This document shows, in pieces, positions 42,679 through 51,510 of a stretch of 64,000 nt of DNA. The position numbers and the translations under genes were made by a program. A model generated the notes under the pieces. That model ran no database searches, was not told the origin of the DNA, and was given only the letters and a program-made list of their open reading frames with translations. The stretch covers positions 6,882,001 through 6,946,000 of the forward strand of contig NZ_CP109190.1 of the NCBI RefSeq assembly GCF_041438805.1, in the 5' to 3' direction. This stretch comes from Streptomyces sp. NBC_01707. Its GTDB lineage: Bacteria > Actinomycetota > Actinomycetes > Streptomycetales > Streptomycetaceae. The first letter of the stretch is position 1, and every line of letters begins with the position of its first letter.

Positions 42679-44121
42679 ATGCCCCGCCGCCATCTCCACA
42701 TGACCGGCGCAGCCGACACCCCGCTGCGGGCGGCCCTGCGCAATCTGCGCACCTCGCTCGCACTGCCGGCGGACTTCCCGCCCGAGGTCCTCGCCGAGGC
42801 GGCACAGGTGGCGAAGTCCCTCGTCCTGACCGGGCACGAGGATGCGACCGATCTGCCCTTCTTCACCATCGATCCGCCCACGTCCACCGACCTCGACCAG
42901 GCGATGCACCTCGAGCGCCGCCCGCACGGCTTCCGCGTGCACTACGCCATCGCCGACGTCGCCGCCTTCGTCCGCCCCGGTGGCGCACTCGACGCCGAGG
43001 CCCACCGCCGGGTGACGACCCTCTACTTCCCCGACGGCAAGGTGCCGCTGCACCCCACCGTGCTCTCCGAGGGCGCAGCCAGTCTGCTTCCCGGCCAGAG
43101 CCGTCCCGCCCTGCTCTGGCGGATCGACCTCGACACGGAAGGCCGCGCGGTCGCCACCGACGTACGCCGGGCCCTGGTCCGCAGCCGGGCCAAGCTGGAC
43201 TACGCGCACGTCCAGCGGCAGATCGACGCGGGCACCGCCGAGGAACCCCTCGCCCTGCTGAGGGACATCGGCCGGCTCCGCGAGGAGCAGGAAGTCGCCC
43301 GCGGCGGGATCTCGCTCGACGTGCCCGAGCAGGAGATCGTCCAGCGTGGCGGCGCATACGGCCTGGAGTACCGCGCCCCGCTGCCCGCCGACGGCTGGAA
43401 CGCCCAGATCTCGCTCCTCACCGGTACGGCGGCGGCCCATCTGATGGCCGAGACGGGCACCGGCATCCTGCGTACGCTCCCGGTCGCCCCGGACGGCGCC
43501 GTCGCCCGTCTGCGCCGCTCGGCGGAGGCCCTGCACATCGACTGGCCGCACCACGTCCCGTACGCCCAGGTGGTCAGGTCTCTCGACCCGAAGAGGACGA
43601 GCGACGCCGCGTTCCTCCAGGAGTGCACCACCCTGCTGCGCGGCGCCGGCTACACGGTCTTCGGCCACGGCGAACTTCCCACCCCCGCCGTCCATGCCGC
43701 CGTCGCCGACCTCTACACGCACTGCACCGCGCCGCTGCGCCGCCTCGTCGACCGGTACGCGGCCGAACTGTGCCTGGCGGCGGTTGCGGACCGGGAACCG
43801 CCCGAGTGGGTGATGGCCGCGCTCCCCGGCCTCCCGAAGGAAATGGCCGAGGGAACCCGACGCGCCAACACGGTGGAACGCGAGTGCGTCGATCTGGTCG
43901 AGGCGGCACTCCTCAGCGACCAGGTGGGCGAGGTGTTCGACGCGTACGTAGTCGACGTGCAGGACCAGGAACCCACCATCGGCACGGTCCACATCGAACA
44001 CCCGGCCGTCGTCGCCCGCATCGACGGCGGTACGACGAAGCTCCCACTGGGCGAACGGCTCCGGGTCCGCCTCACCCAGGCGGACCCGGGTGCGGCGAAG
44101 GTGCTGTTCGCCCCCGCGTGA
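42679..44121 (+). CDS. RNB-domain ribonuclease (RNase II/R-like)
   Basis: A 480-residue exoribonuclease-like protein. The RNB catalytic loop is FFTIDPPTSTDLDQAMHLER with three or four acidic metal ligands near residue 75. LYFPDGKVPLHPTVLSEGAA and THCTAPLRRLVDRYA are further RNB motifs. It lacks the cold-shock domains and most of the S1 domain of RNase R, so it is the short actinobacterial type. ATG 42679 was chosen because the upstream open frame runs through the tandem repeat. It degrades RNA from the 3' end. Confidence 0.88.
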   Translation: MPRRHLHMTGAADTPLRAALRNLRTSLALPADFPPEVLAEAAQVAKSLVLTGHEDATDLPFFTIDPPTSTDLDQAMHLERRPHGFRVHYAIADVAAFVRPGGALDAEAHRRVTTLYFPDGKVPLHPTVLSEGAASLLPGQSRPALLWRIDLDTEGRAVATDVRRALVRSRAKLDYAHVQRQIDAGTAEEPLALLRDIGRLREEQEVARGGISLDVPEQEIVQRGGAYGLEYRAPLPADGWNAQISLLTGTAAAHLMAETGTGILRTLPVAPDGAVARLRRSAEALHIDWPHHVPYAQVVRSLDPKRTSDAAFLQECTTLLRGAGYTVFGHGELPTPAVHAAVADLYTHCTAPLRRLVDRYAAELCLAAVADREPPEWVMAALPGLPKEMAEGTRRANTVERECVDLVEAALLSDQVGEVFDAYVVDVQDQEPTIGTVHIEHPAVVARIDGGTTKLPLGERLRVRLTQADPGAAKVLFAPA

Positions 44122-44364
44122 GCGCGACGACGGCGTTCAGTGCCGGTACGGCCGGAACAGGGGTCTCGGCGCTCCCCGGGACCGCACTCGGACAGTGTGG
44201 AAACCCTGACGCGGCCGCAAGGCGAACTCGCCCGGACCGGTTGCCGCGCCGGACCTCCCCGTCTCGTAGGATCACGCCTTCGGATACGGGCTCCGAGGGG
44301 CCCCGCGGACCTCAGGCGACTCCGGGGGACCGGCGGAATTCCGTACGAAGGAAGGCTCTCCCGC

Positions 44365-44931
44365 GTGACTGAGCGTGTCACCGCCCCTACGAAGGACCGT
44401 GCCACGGGCCATGTGACGGACCGGGCCCGGCAGATCATCGCCGCCGCCCGCACCCTCCTGGAGACGGAAGGCCCGGAAGCCCTCACCATGCGTCGGCTCG
44501 CCGACAGCATCGGGATCACGGCGCCGTCCCTCTACAAGCACTTTCCGGACAAGTCCTCAGTGCTGACGGCCCTGGCCGGCGAGGTGCTGCGGGAGACGGC
44601 CGAGACGCTGGAAGCCGCGGAGTCCGCGGCCCCGGGGTCGTTCCCGGCCCTCGCCAACGCGTACCGCGCCTACGCCATGGCCCATCCCCATCTGTACCGC
44701 CTCACCACCGAGCATCTCGTGGACCGGGCATCTCTCCCGCCGGGCCTGGAGCAACGCGCCGCGGCCCCGCTCTTCCGGGTCGTCGACGGGGACCAGGAGC
44801 GGGCCCGCGCCGCCTGGGCCTTTGCGCACGGGATGGTGGTCCTGGAACTCAACGGCCGGTTCCCTCCGGGAGCCGACCTGTCGGCAGCCTGGTCGGCCGG
44901 CATCGCCGCCTTCGGCACAGTCCGCCTCTGA
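44365..44931 (+). CDS. TetR/AcrR-family regulator
   Basis: A 188-residue regulator. The helix-turn-helix is ALTMRRLADSIGITAPSLYK followed by HFPDKSSVLTALAG. The C-terminal domain (YRAYAMAHPHLYRLTTEHLV, GMVVLELNGRFPP) belongs to the TetR_C_13/WHG-like group. GTG 44365 has GAAGGAAGG upstream. The target is unknown; no divergent partner is present because the upstream gene is co-directional. The space 44122-44364 shows nothing I can assign. Confidence 0.85.
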   Translation: MTERVTAPTKDRATGHVTDRARQIIAAARTLLETEGPEALTMRRLADSIGITAPSLYKHFPDKSSVLTALAGEVLRETAETLEAAESAAPGSFPALANAYRAYAMAHPHLYRLTTEHLVDRASLPPGLEQRAAAPLFRVVDGDQERARAAWAFAHGMVVLELNGRFPPGADLSAAWSAGIAAFGTVRL

Positions 44932-44937
44932 CGAGTT

Positions 44938-45021
44938 CGTACGGTCCTGTGCCACGATCGCAAGCCGCTCGGTCTCCCCGCGCCCTTCGCCTTCGACCTG
45001 GAGACCGCGGCGTTCGTCTGA
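44938..45021 (+). pseudogene. 3' remnant of a Uma2-family gene
   Basis: A short frame directly after the tetR stop reads KPLGLPAPFAFDLETAAFV and then stops at 45019-45021. This looks like the C-terminus of Uma2/DUF820 endonuclease-like proteins, which end in KPLxLPxPFxFxLDTxxF. No start or upstream coding part exists. It is a leftover of a deletion or an insertion of the tetR gene. Confidence 0.45.
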
Positions 45022-45086
45022 GCGGGCCGCTCACCGGTCGGCCCTTGTCCGACCGGCCCCGCCCCGCCGGGTAGCATGGTCGGCAC

Positions 45087-45496
45087 GGCAGACGAGCCGG
45101 CCGGACGGCCGCGTGGGGATCTTCGGATCCTCCCGAGGAACGTCCGGGCTCCACAGGGCAGGGTGGTGGCTAACGGCCACCCGGGGTGACCCGCGGGACA
45201 GTGCCACAGAAAACAGACCGCCGGGGACTCCGGTCCTCGGTAAGGGTGAAACGGTGGTGTAAGAGACCACCAGCGCCTGAGGTGACTCAGGCGGCTAGGT
45301 AAACCCCACCCGGAGCAAGGTCAAGAGGGGCCGCCGCAAGACGGTCCTGCGCGAACGCTCGAGGGCTGCCCGCCCGAGTTCGCGGGTAGACCGCACGAGA
45401 CCGGCAGCAATGCCGGTCCTAGATGGATGGCCGTCTCCCCGGCCGCCGCGAGGCGACCGGGTGACAGAACCCGGCGTACAGGCCGACTCGTCTGCC
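45087..45496 (+). ncRNA. rnpB: RNase P RNA, bacterial type A
   Basis: The RNA is the catalytic part of RNase P, which matures tRNA 5' ends. The helix P1 is formed by GGCAGACGAGCCGGCC at the 5' end and GGCCGACTCGTCTGCC at the 3' end. Conserved core parts are GAGGAACGTCCGGGCTCCA, GACAGTGCCACAGAAA, GTAAGGGTGAAACGGTGG and AGGTAAACCCCACC. The universally conserved AGATGGATGGCC lies near 45420. A possible -10, TAGCAT, is at 45072-45077. The ends are estimated from P1. Confidence 0.93.
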
Positions 45497-45789
45497 GCTC
45501 AAGCCTCTGACCGACCCAGTCCTGACAGATGGTCAGGAAGGTCACGGTGCGGCTCATCGCTTCTTCGCCGAGCCCGTGCGACCAGTCCCTGGTGAGGATC
45601 TCGAGGGGATGACCGGCCTCGAGCCCGGGCAACTGCCGCGTCGTTGTCGTGCCCCTGGTGCGGGGCGCCGTTCCCCCCGCGTGGTGATCGCTTCGGTGGC
45701 GGCCGGATTCGGTGCTGCCAGGTCCTGCTGACGGCGGATTAGGTCCTCTTCCCTGTCCGCGCATCATCACCTCGACAGGCTTCGTCGCA

Positions 45790-46100
45790 CCTTCGTCGTC
45801 GACTTCACGGGTGACGGTGGGGATCACCTCGGCGGTGTCGGGACGTCGATAGGGGCGCTTTACCTGTACAAGGGTCATGGCGGCGGCGCCATCGATGGCG
45901 GTTCCCCCGTGGGGGATCGGTTCCGGTGGCTGGAACGGGATCCCGGCCTGCGTCGGCGGTGACTTCGCCGGTGACGGAACGGGTGACCTGACAGCCGATC
46001 GAGTGCCGGCCGGGCGCCGCCGGAAAACCTCTACCTCTACAAGGCCGACGGCACAGCGGCTTCGACGCCCGCATCGAAATCGGCACCGGCGGCTGGTGGC
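45790..46100 (+). pseudogene. decayed FG-GAP repeat copy
   Basis: This stretch is a damaged copy of the C-terminal repeats of the downstream gene. It contains VVDFTGDGGDHLGGVG, ALYLYKGHGGGAIDGG, GSGGWNGI, DFAGDGTGDL and LYLYKADGTAG in several frames. At DNA level it follows the gene near 47780-47920 and then its end near 48115-48250. Frameshifts interrupt it and there is no start. The preceding 45497-45790 shows no gene that I can support. Confidence 0.75.
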
Positions 46101-46208
46101 GCCCCACCAGGCGGGTCCGAGTTCACCGCGGCGCTGCCCCGCCTCTGTGTGCTCCCGCGCCCCGACCGCACCGGCCGTGCCCCATCGGCCCAACTCCGGG
46201 AAGAGAGA

Positions 46209-48254
46209 ATGAAGATCCGACATCTGCGCCGTTCAGCTTCTGCCTTCATCGCCGCCATCGGACTGACCGCCATGTTCCAGCCCTCCGCCGCTTCGGCGGC
46301 GGAGTCGCGCAACCATGTCGAGTACGGCGGACTCTCCATCGACGTACCGGCCGGGTGGAGGCTGGTGGACCTGGAGAAGGAACCGAACGCCTGCGTACGA
46401 CTCGATCAGCACACCGTGTACCTGGGGCATCCGGGAGCCCGCCAGTCCTGCCCCACCCACCTGATCGCGGCGAAGACCGAAGCGATTGTGCTGGAGCCGT
46501 TCACCGGAGCTGCACCCCGAGAGGATGTGCCCACCGTGAACGTCCCGGCGGGCTCCTCCGCTCCCAGGGCCCTCCCGGCCGGGGACTCCCGCGAAGTACG
46601 GCTGGCCTTCGAAGGCGCAGGCGTCTACGCAACCGTCAGTTACGGCTCGTCGACGGCAGCGATCGCGGAGATCCTGGGCTCCGCCATCACCGGCAGCACG
46701 GCCGAGCCGCAGACGGTTCCGACGCCCCGGGCGCCGACGTTCTCGGCCGCCCCTTCCGCGACCCCGAGCACCGGCTACATCGGCAAAGCCTTCGATGCCT
46801 GCACGGCACCCTCCTCGGGTGCCATGGCGGACTGGGCTTCCTCGCCCTACAGAGGCGTGGGTATCTACATCGGCGGACCGAGCCGGGCCTGCTCCCAGCC
46901 GAACCTCACCGCTTCATGGGTGGCCGAGCAGAGCGGCCGTGGCTGGCATCTGCTCCCCATCTACGCGGGCCTCCAAGCGGGGAGCATCTCCTCATCGAGC
47001 GCCACCAGCCAGGGCCGGGCGGCCGCCGACGCGGCTGTCGATCTGGCACAGGCGCTCGGATTCGTCCCGGGAACGGTGCTCTACATCGACATGGAGGCGT
47101 ACTCCTCGGGGTACCGCACCAACGTCCTCAACTACCTCTCCGGCTGGTCCGCGCGGATGCACGAACTGCACTACCGGTCGGGCGTGTACAGCTCGTCCGC
47201 CAGTGGCATCAAGGACCTCGCCTCCGTCTACTCGTCCACGACGCTGGTACGTCCGGACGTGGTCTGGGTCGGCAACTGGAACGGTGTGGCCAACACCGCC
47301 GATGTGAACATCCCGGCCGGGTACTGGGCCAACCATCAGCGTGTTCACCAGTACTCGGGCAATGTCACCGAGTCGTACAGCGGGACGACGATCAACATCG
47401 ACCGGAACTACGTCGACGTCGGTGCCGCTGCGACCACGGGCGACCCGGGTATGACGAACCTGACGGCCGGTGACTTCAGCGGGGACGGCAAGAAGGACCT
47501 GGTGGCCGTTCAGGTGGCGACGGGCAATTTGTGGCTCTACCCCGGTACGGGCACGGGAAACCTGTCGTCGCCTCCGCTGCTGATCGGCAGGGGCGGCTGG
47601 AACGGCATGGCGAATCTGGCCGTCGGTGACTTCAACTCGGACGGCAGGGACGACATCGTCGCCACGGAGAAGTCGACCGGGAAGCTCTACCTCTACAAGG
47701 GCCACGGCAACGGCACCATCGACTCCGGTCCCTCCCGGACGGAGATCGGTTCCGGCGGCTGGAACGGGATGAGCAACATCTTCGTCGGTGACTTCACGGG
47801 TGACGGCAGGGATGACCTCGGCGGTGTCGAGAAGTCGACCGGGAAGCTCTACCTCTACCGGGGTCGCGGTAACGGCACCATCGACGGCGGCTCCTCCCGG
47901 ACGGAGATCGGCTCCTACGGCTGGAACGGCATGGACAAGATCGTCAGTCCCGGTGACATGAACAGGGACGGCAGGGACGACATCGTCGCCACGGAGAAGT
48001 CCACCGGGAAGCTCTACCTCTACAAGGGCCACGGCAACGGCACCATCGACTCCGGTCCCTCCCGCACCGAGATCGGCTCCCGTGGCTGGAACGGCATCTC
48101 GGACTACGCCGGCGCCGACTTCACCGGTGACGGTACGGGTGACCTGATGGCCGTCAAGTCCGAACCGGGTGCCACCGGAAAGCTCTACTTCTACAAGGGC
48201 ACCGGCAACGGCGGCCTCAACGCCCGCGTCGAGATCAGCTCCGGAGGCTGGTGA
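46209..48254 (+). CDS. secreted DUF1906 glycoside-hydrolase-like protein with FG-GAP repeats
   Basis: A 681-residue secreted protein. The signal peptide covers about residues 1-31 (SAFIAAIGLTAMFQPSAASA). Residues 35-175 are an uncharacterised N-terminal domain. Residues about 190-400 form a DUF1906 (Rv2525c-like) TIM-barrel: GYIGKAFDACTAPSSGAMAD, WHLLPIYAGLQAG and VLYIDMEAYSSG. From about 415 to the end there are five FG-GAP/VCBS-type repeats with calcium loops such as DFNSDGRDD, DFTGDGRDD and DMNRDGRDD. It may bind or hydrolyse cell wall or glycan. ATG 46209 has an AAGAGAGA site. Confidence 0.87.
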   Translation: MKIRHLRRSASAFIAAIGLTAMFQPSAASAAESRNHVEYGGLSIDVPAGWRLVDLEKEPNACVRLDQHTVYLGHPGARQSCPTHLIAAKTEAIVLEPFTGAAPREDVPTVNVPAGSSAPRALPAGDSREVRLAFEGAGVYATVSYGSSTAAIAEILGSAITGSTAEPQTVPTPRAPTFSAAPSATPSTGYIGKAFDACTAPSSGAMADWASSPYRGVGIYIGGPSRACSQPNLTASWVAEQSGRGWHLLPIYAGLQAGSISSSSATSQGRAAADAAVDLAQALGFVPGTVLYIDMEAYSSGYRTNVLNYLSGWSARMHELHYRSGVYSSSASGIKDLASVYSSTTLVRPDVVWVGNWNGVANTADVNIPAGYWANHQRVHQYSGNVTESYSGTTINIDRNYVDVGAAATTGDPGMTNLTAGDFSGDGKKDLVAVQVATGNLWLYPGTGTGNLSSPPLLIGRGGWNGMANLAVGDFNSDGRDDIVATEKSTGKLYLYKGHGNGTIDSGPSRTEIGSGGWNGMSNIFVGDFTGDGRDDLGGVEKSTGKLYLYRGRGNGTIDGGSSRTEIGSYGWNGMDKIVSPGDMNRDGRDDIVATEKSTGKLYLYKGHGNGTIDSGPSRTEIGSRGWNGISDYAGADFTGDGTGDLMAVKSEPGATGKLYFYKGTGNGGLNARVEISSGGW

Positions 48255-48295
48255 GGGACCGGCCTCTCGACAACAGCAACCGGGTTCAGCCCGGA

Positions 48296-48337
48296 GCGGG
48301 CAGCGCCGGACCCGGCTTTCGGTCCGGCGCTGCCCGC
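48296..48337. terminator. strong hairpin between convergent genes
   Basis: A perfect 17-bp stem (48296-48312 with 48321-48337) with the loop CGGCTTTC follows the FG-GAP gene by 41 bp. It also lies 48 bp past the end of the MauE-like gene on the other strand and may serve both. Confidence 0.8.
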
Positions 48338-48385
48338 TGCGCCGTGTTCCGGAGGTCTGCGCGGGCCGGCGAACCGGCCGAGGCG

Positions 48386-49285
48386 TCAGCCCGCCATCGG
48401 CAGGATCCTCCGCGACGGCGCCGCGCGCAGTTCGTCCACGGCCACCGCCTCCCCGCTGTCCGCGTCGACATAACTGACACGGACGATCGGGGCGTCACCC
48501 GTGTCGCGGCCCGCCGTCGCGTCGAGCGCGAACACCACCGCGACCGGGCGCGCGTTCTCCCGGTCCCCGTACACACCCGAGTACTGGAGAATGCGCCAGC
48601 CGTCGTCCTCCCAGTGGTCCAGCAAGGCGGACCGGACCACCGGTGCGGCGGCCTGCCAGGCGAGGGAGTTCTCCAGGAGTTCGACGCTCGCCGCGACCGG
48701 CACCTGGTCGGTCGCGGTGCCGAGGAGGGGGTGCCCGAAGACACGCAGCCTCGTCCGGCGCAGTGGCAGCAGCCACCACCGGTCGAGGTCGGCCGAGAGG
48801 ACGACCAGAACGGCCGCAGCCCCGGCCAGGAACACCAGGGCACCGGCAGCCCGCTCGGAGACCACCGGCCACCAGGTGCCCTGTGCCACCGCCACCGTGG
48901 CCCCGCCGATGAGCACGACCGCCGCCCGCGCGAACGCCCGCCAGGTGATGGGGGTGTCCTCACTTGCCGAGCAGCCGCAGGAGGACTCCGGTGCCACGGC
49001 CCGGCCGTAGCCGAGGTAGCCGAGGAACCCCGCCCCGAGGACCGCGGCGGCGGCCCCCGGCACCGGGTTCGCCGGAACGACCAGCAGACCTGCGGCGATC
49101 AGGAGTTCACCCGCGCCGGTCGCACGCAGCACCGTCGTGGCCCGCTCACTGCTGCGCAGCATGCGGGCCAGCGCCGTCCTCGGCGCCTGCTGTGCGGTCC
49201 CGCGGCTGAACAGCTTGACCGCTCCGGTCCACCCGAGCAGGCCCGCGAGGACCAGCGGGGCGAGGCCCGTTGTCAGTGACAGCAT
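48386..49285 (-). CDS. MauE/DoxX-like membrane protein with C-terminal soluble domain
   Basis: A 299-residue protein. The first 175 residues contain about five membrane helices, starting with TTGLAPLVLAGLLGWTGAVK, and resemble MauE-type proteins involved in disulphide formation. A Cys pair is found in SSCGCSASEDT near residue 107. The C-terminal part, roughly residues 180-299, is soluble (YSGVYGDRENARPVAVVFAL) and ends SRRILPMAG. ATG 49285 has GAGAGAGG upstream. It is the third gene of an operon with a Tat-type secreted protein and a cysteine-rich protein. Confidence 0.75.
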   Translation of the reverse strand: MLSLTTGLAPLVLAGLLGWTGAVKLFSRGTAQQAPRTALARMLRSSERATTVLRATGAGELLIAAGLLVVPANPVPGAAAAVLGAGFLGYLGYGRAVAPESSCGCSASEDTPITWRAFARAAVVLIGGATVAVAQGTWWPVVSERAAGALVFLAGAAAVLVVLSADLDRWWLLPLRRTRLRVFGHPLLGTATDQVPVAASVELLENSLAWQAAAPVVRSALLDHWEDDGWRILQYSGVYGDRENARPVAVVFALDATAGRDTGDAPIVRVSYVDADSGEAVAVDELRAAPSRRILPMAG

Positions 49286-49316
49286 CTCTACCTCTCTCTG
49301 TGTCCCTGGGCCTGCG

Positions 49317-49931
49317 TCAGTGCCCGACGGAGATACGGACGACGTCCACGGAGTTGTCGGACGGCCGCCAGGCACCGAGCACCTGGGCGCTCTGCCCGAT
49401 GCGCAGCCGGGACAGGTCGGACGTCAGTGCGCGGCCCGCGTACGAGGCGCTGGCGTCCGGGGCGACGTGGCCGACCAGTTCGTGCTGCCCGTGGGCCAGG
49501 TGCAGCCGGTTCTTCGCGATGCCGCGGATCTGCGTGTCCAGATTCACGATGTTCACCCACACCGCGTCGGCGGCCACGGTGCCGTCCGGCATCTTGACGC
49601 CGCGTGCGTAGAGCCCGTCGCCGACCTCGATCACTTCGGCTGTGGTGGCGCGCACCTTCCACACGCTGGTGACGTTGGTCATCTGCACCCGGGAGTGGCC
49701 GCCGTCGGATCCGGCCACCTCCAGGATGCTGCCGGTGATGCCCGTGATGCGGCCTTCCACGAAGGTGGACTTGGCTATCGCGGGGTCGAGCGAGGGTTCC
49801 GCGGCGAAGGCGGCCTCGGCGTCGAGGCCGCCGAGCGCGGTCGCGCCGATGATGGTCGCGCCGCCGAGGGCGGCATTGGTGAGGAAGCGCCGGCGGCGCA
49901 TCCCGTCGGCCCGGTCGTGTCGTACGGTCAT
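49317..49931 (-). CDS. Tat-type secreted protein of unknown function
   Basis: A 204-residue protein. The N-terminus contains RRRRFLTNAALGGATIIGAT, a twin-arginine-like signal, with a likely cleavage site after AEAAFA. The mature part is a series of short beta strands (STFVEGRITGITGSILEVAG, ARGVKMPDGTVAADAVWVN, DLSRLRIGQSAQVLGAW), similar to DUF5666-like small beta-barrels. The strong GAGGAGG ribosome site decides ATG 49931. It lies between the cysteine-rich gene (11 bp) and the MauE-like gene (31 bp) in one operon. The role is unknown. Confidence 0.75.
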   Translation of the reverse strand: MTVRHDRADGMRRRRFLTNAALGGATIIGATALGGLDAEAAFAAEPSLDPAIAKSTFVEGRITGITGSILEVAGSDGGHSRVQMTNVTSVWKVRATTAEVIEVGDGLYARGVKMPDGTVAADAVWVNIVNLDTQIRGIAKNRLHLAHGQHELVGHVAPDASASYAGRALTSDLSRLRIGQSAQVLGAWRPSDNSVDVVRISVGH

Positions 49932-49942
49932 GTCGGTCCTCC

Positions 49943-50365
49943 TCACTCGTAGATGTAGACCGGCAGCTTGCCCGAGCTCAGGTTGCCGATCGCCGAGAAG
50001 GCGGCCGGCGTCAGGTCGAGGACGCGGTTGGTGCGACAGGTGCCGTTGCAGCAAGTCGCCTCGCCGCACCAGTCCTTGGTGCGCGGGCCGCAGTCGGTGA
50101 TCGTGATGCACACCGTCGCGCCCGAGCACTGGTGTTTGACGTTCATCACCGCGCCGCAGCCGCGTCTGGGGATGTTCTCGCCGCAGAGGTCGGGCCGGGT
50201 GATGTTCCAGCACGCCTGTGAGGCGTTGGGCCACGCGCCGTGGTGTGCGCTGGACTGACAGTTGCCGCAGGCGCCGCCGCCGGCACTGGAGCATGGCCCC
50301 CAGGCGTTGCCGCAGCAGAACCAGCTGGTTTCACCGGCCCACAGGCTGGTTGATCCGCAAGCCAT
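49943..50365 (-). CDS. cysteine-rich RlpA/expansin-like double-psi barrel protein
   Basis: A 140-residue protein with 16 Cys. The C-terminal half, ATVCITITDCGPRTKDWC ... RVLDLTPAAFSAIGNLSSG and LPVYIYE, has the pattern of the double-psi beta-barrel of RlpA, barwin and expansin proteins (V-x-V-x-ITDxGP ... DLSxxAFxxI). Extra Cys pairs (FCCGNAWGPC, CGNC, TCCNGTC) suggest many disulphides or metal binding. No classical signal peptide is visible, which is odd for a disulphide-rich protein. An AGGAGGGG ribosome site precedes ATG 50365. It is the first gene of the operon with the Tat and MauE-like proteins. Confidence 0.72.
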   Translation of the reverse strand: MACGSTSLWAGETSWFCCGNAWGPCSSAGGGACGNCQSSAHHGAWPNASQACWNITRPDLCGENIPRRGCGAVMNVKHQCSGATVCITITDCGPRTKDWCGEATCCNGTCRTNRVLDLTPAAFSAIGNLSSGKLPVYIYE

Positions 50366-50572
50366 CGTGTTGCCCCTCCTAGGAAGTGACAAGTACATGA
50401 CAAACACTGGACCGGCCGTCGACGCGCACATGTGAAGCGGGGATGCCCGTGTTGCGGCCGGGGATGGTTGTGCGAGCGAAGCAACCCAATGATGCGCGTA
50501 GACAAGCGGGTTGCATAGATGGCCTCGTTCCGCATCGTCGAGGGTGTCGTCGGCCGGGCGGCGAGCCGGTGA

Positions 50573-51226
50573 TCAGCTTTCCGGTCCTGCTCGACGACCC
50601 AGGTGTCCGGCGAACCACTCTCCGGCCAGCTCCGCCACCTTCCCGAGAGTGCCGGGCTCCTCGAACAGATGAGTGGCTCCGGGGACCACGGCGAGCCGGT
50701 TCTCGCAGCGCAGCAGCGCCTGGGCCCGGCGGTTGAGGTCCAGCACCACCTCGTCATCGCCTCCGACGATCAGCAGCGTGGGCGCGGTCACCGCCGGCAG
50801 CCGGGGCCCGGCCAGATCGGGCCTGCCGCCGCGCGAGACGACCGCCACGGCCGTGGAGTCCGGCTCCGCCGCCGCCCACAGTGCGGCTGCCGCACCGGTG
50901 CTGGCACCGAAGTAGCCGACCGCGAGGCCCTCGGTCCCGGGCCGGTCGCGCAGCCAGCGGGTGGCGTCGGCCAGGCGGCCGGCCAGCAGGACGGTGTCGA
51001 AGGTGTTGGCCCGGTCCAGATCCTCCTCCGCCGTGAGGAGGTCGAACAGCAGGGTGGCCAGCCCGACCGTGTTCAGTGCGCTCGAGACGGCGCGGTTGCG
51101 CGGGCTGTGCCGGCTGCTTCCGCTGCCGTGGGCGAACACCACGATGCCCGTGGCCCCCTCGGGGACCGTCAGCTCACCGCCGAGCCGGACCGGTCCGGCA
51201 TGCACGACGACATCCGCGGCCGACAT
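50573..51226 (-). CDS. dienelactone-hydrolase-like alpha/beta hydrolase
   Basis: A 217-residue alpha/beta hydrolase. The oxyanion region is VVFAHGSGSSRHSPRN, the nucleophile is the Ser in GYFGASTGAAAAL near residue 110, the Asp is in IVGGDDEVVLDLN and the base His in VVPGATHLFEEPG. It resembles the hydrolases often found fused or next to phosphoribosyltransferases in actinomycetes. No signal is seen. The spaces 50366-50572 and 51227-51510 show no gene that I can support. The substrate is unknown. Confidence 0.85.
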   Translation of the reverse strand: MSAADVVVHAGPVRLGGELTVPEGATGIVVFAHGSGSSRHSPRNRAVSSALNTVGLATLLFDLLTAEEDLDRANTFDTVLLAGRLADATRWLRDRPGTEGLAVGYFGASTGAAAALWAAAEPDSTAVAVVSRGGRPDLAGPRLPAVTAPTLLIVGGDDEVVLDLNRRAQALLRCENRLAVVPGATHLFEEPGTLGKVAELAGEWFAGHLGRRAGPES

Positions 51227-51510
51227 CCCCGCTCCTCCCGCAGCACGGTTGCTGCGTTTTCGTGCCGCTGCTCGATTCCCTCGACAAGGCGAGCTTCTCC
51301 GCCCGGCGTTGTCCGCAGGACAGGACGTCCGTCCGTCGTCACTTCTCGCGGCTCACGACCGGACCTCCTGGCGGCATTGCGCCTACATTCCACGCTACTC
51401 GCGATCCGCCGAGGTGCGAGCGCCGGACGACTTCACCGCCGGAGCCCACCATGACCGGTGTCCCCGCCTCCGGAGAAGTGCGCCCCCTCTCTCTCCCGCC
51501 CCGCACCGGC

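Noticed and set aside
40702..44121. A very long forward open frame of over 1100 codons
   Set aside because: It runs antisense through two genes (KDPG aldolase and yaaA) and the tandem repeat. Only the part from 42679 has the composition and motifs of a protein (RNB nuclease).
45497..45790. Possible gene on the minus strand after rnpB (EEAMSRTVTFLTICQDW)
   Set aside because: The stretch looks partly protein-like but I do not recognise it, it has no start with a ribosome site and it runs into rnpB antisense sequence.
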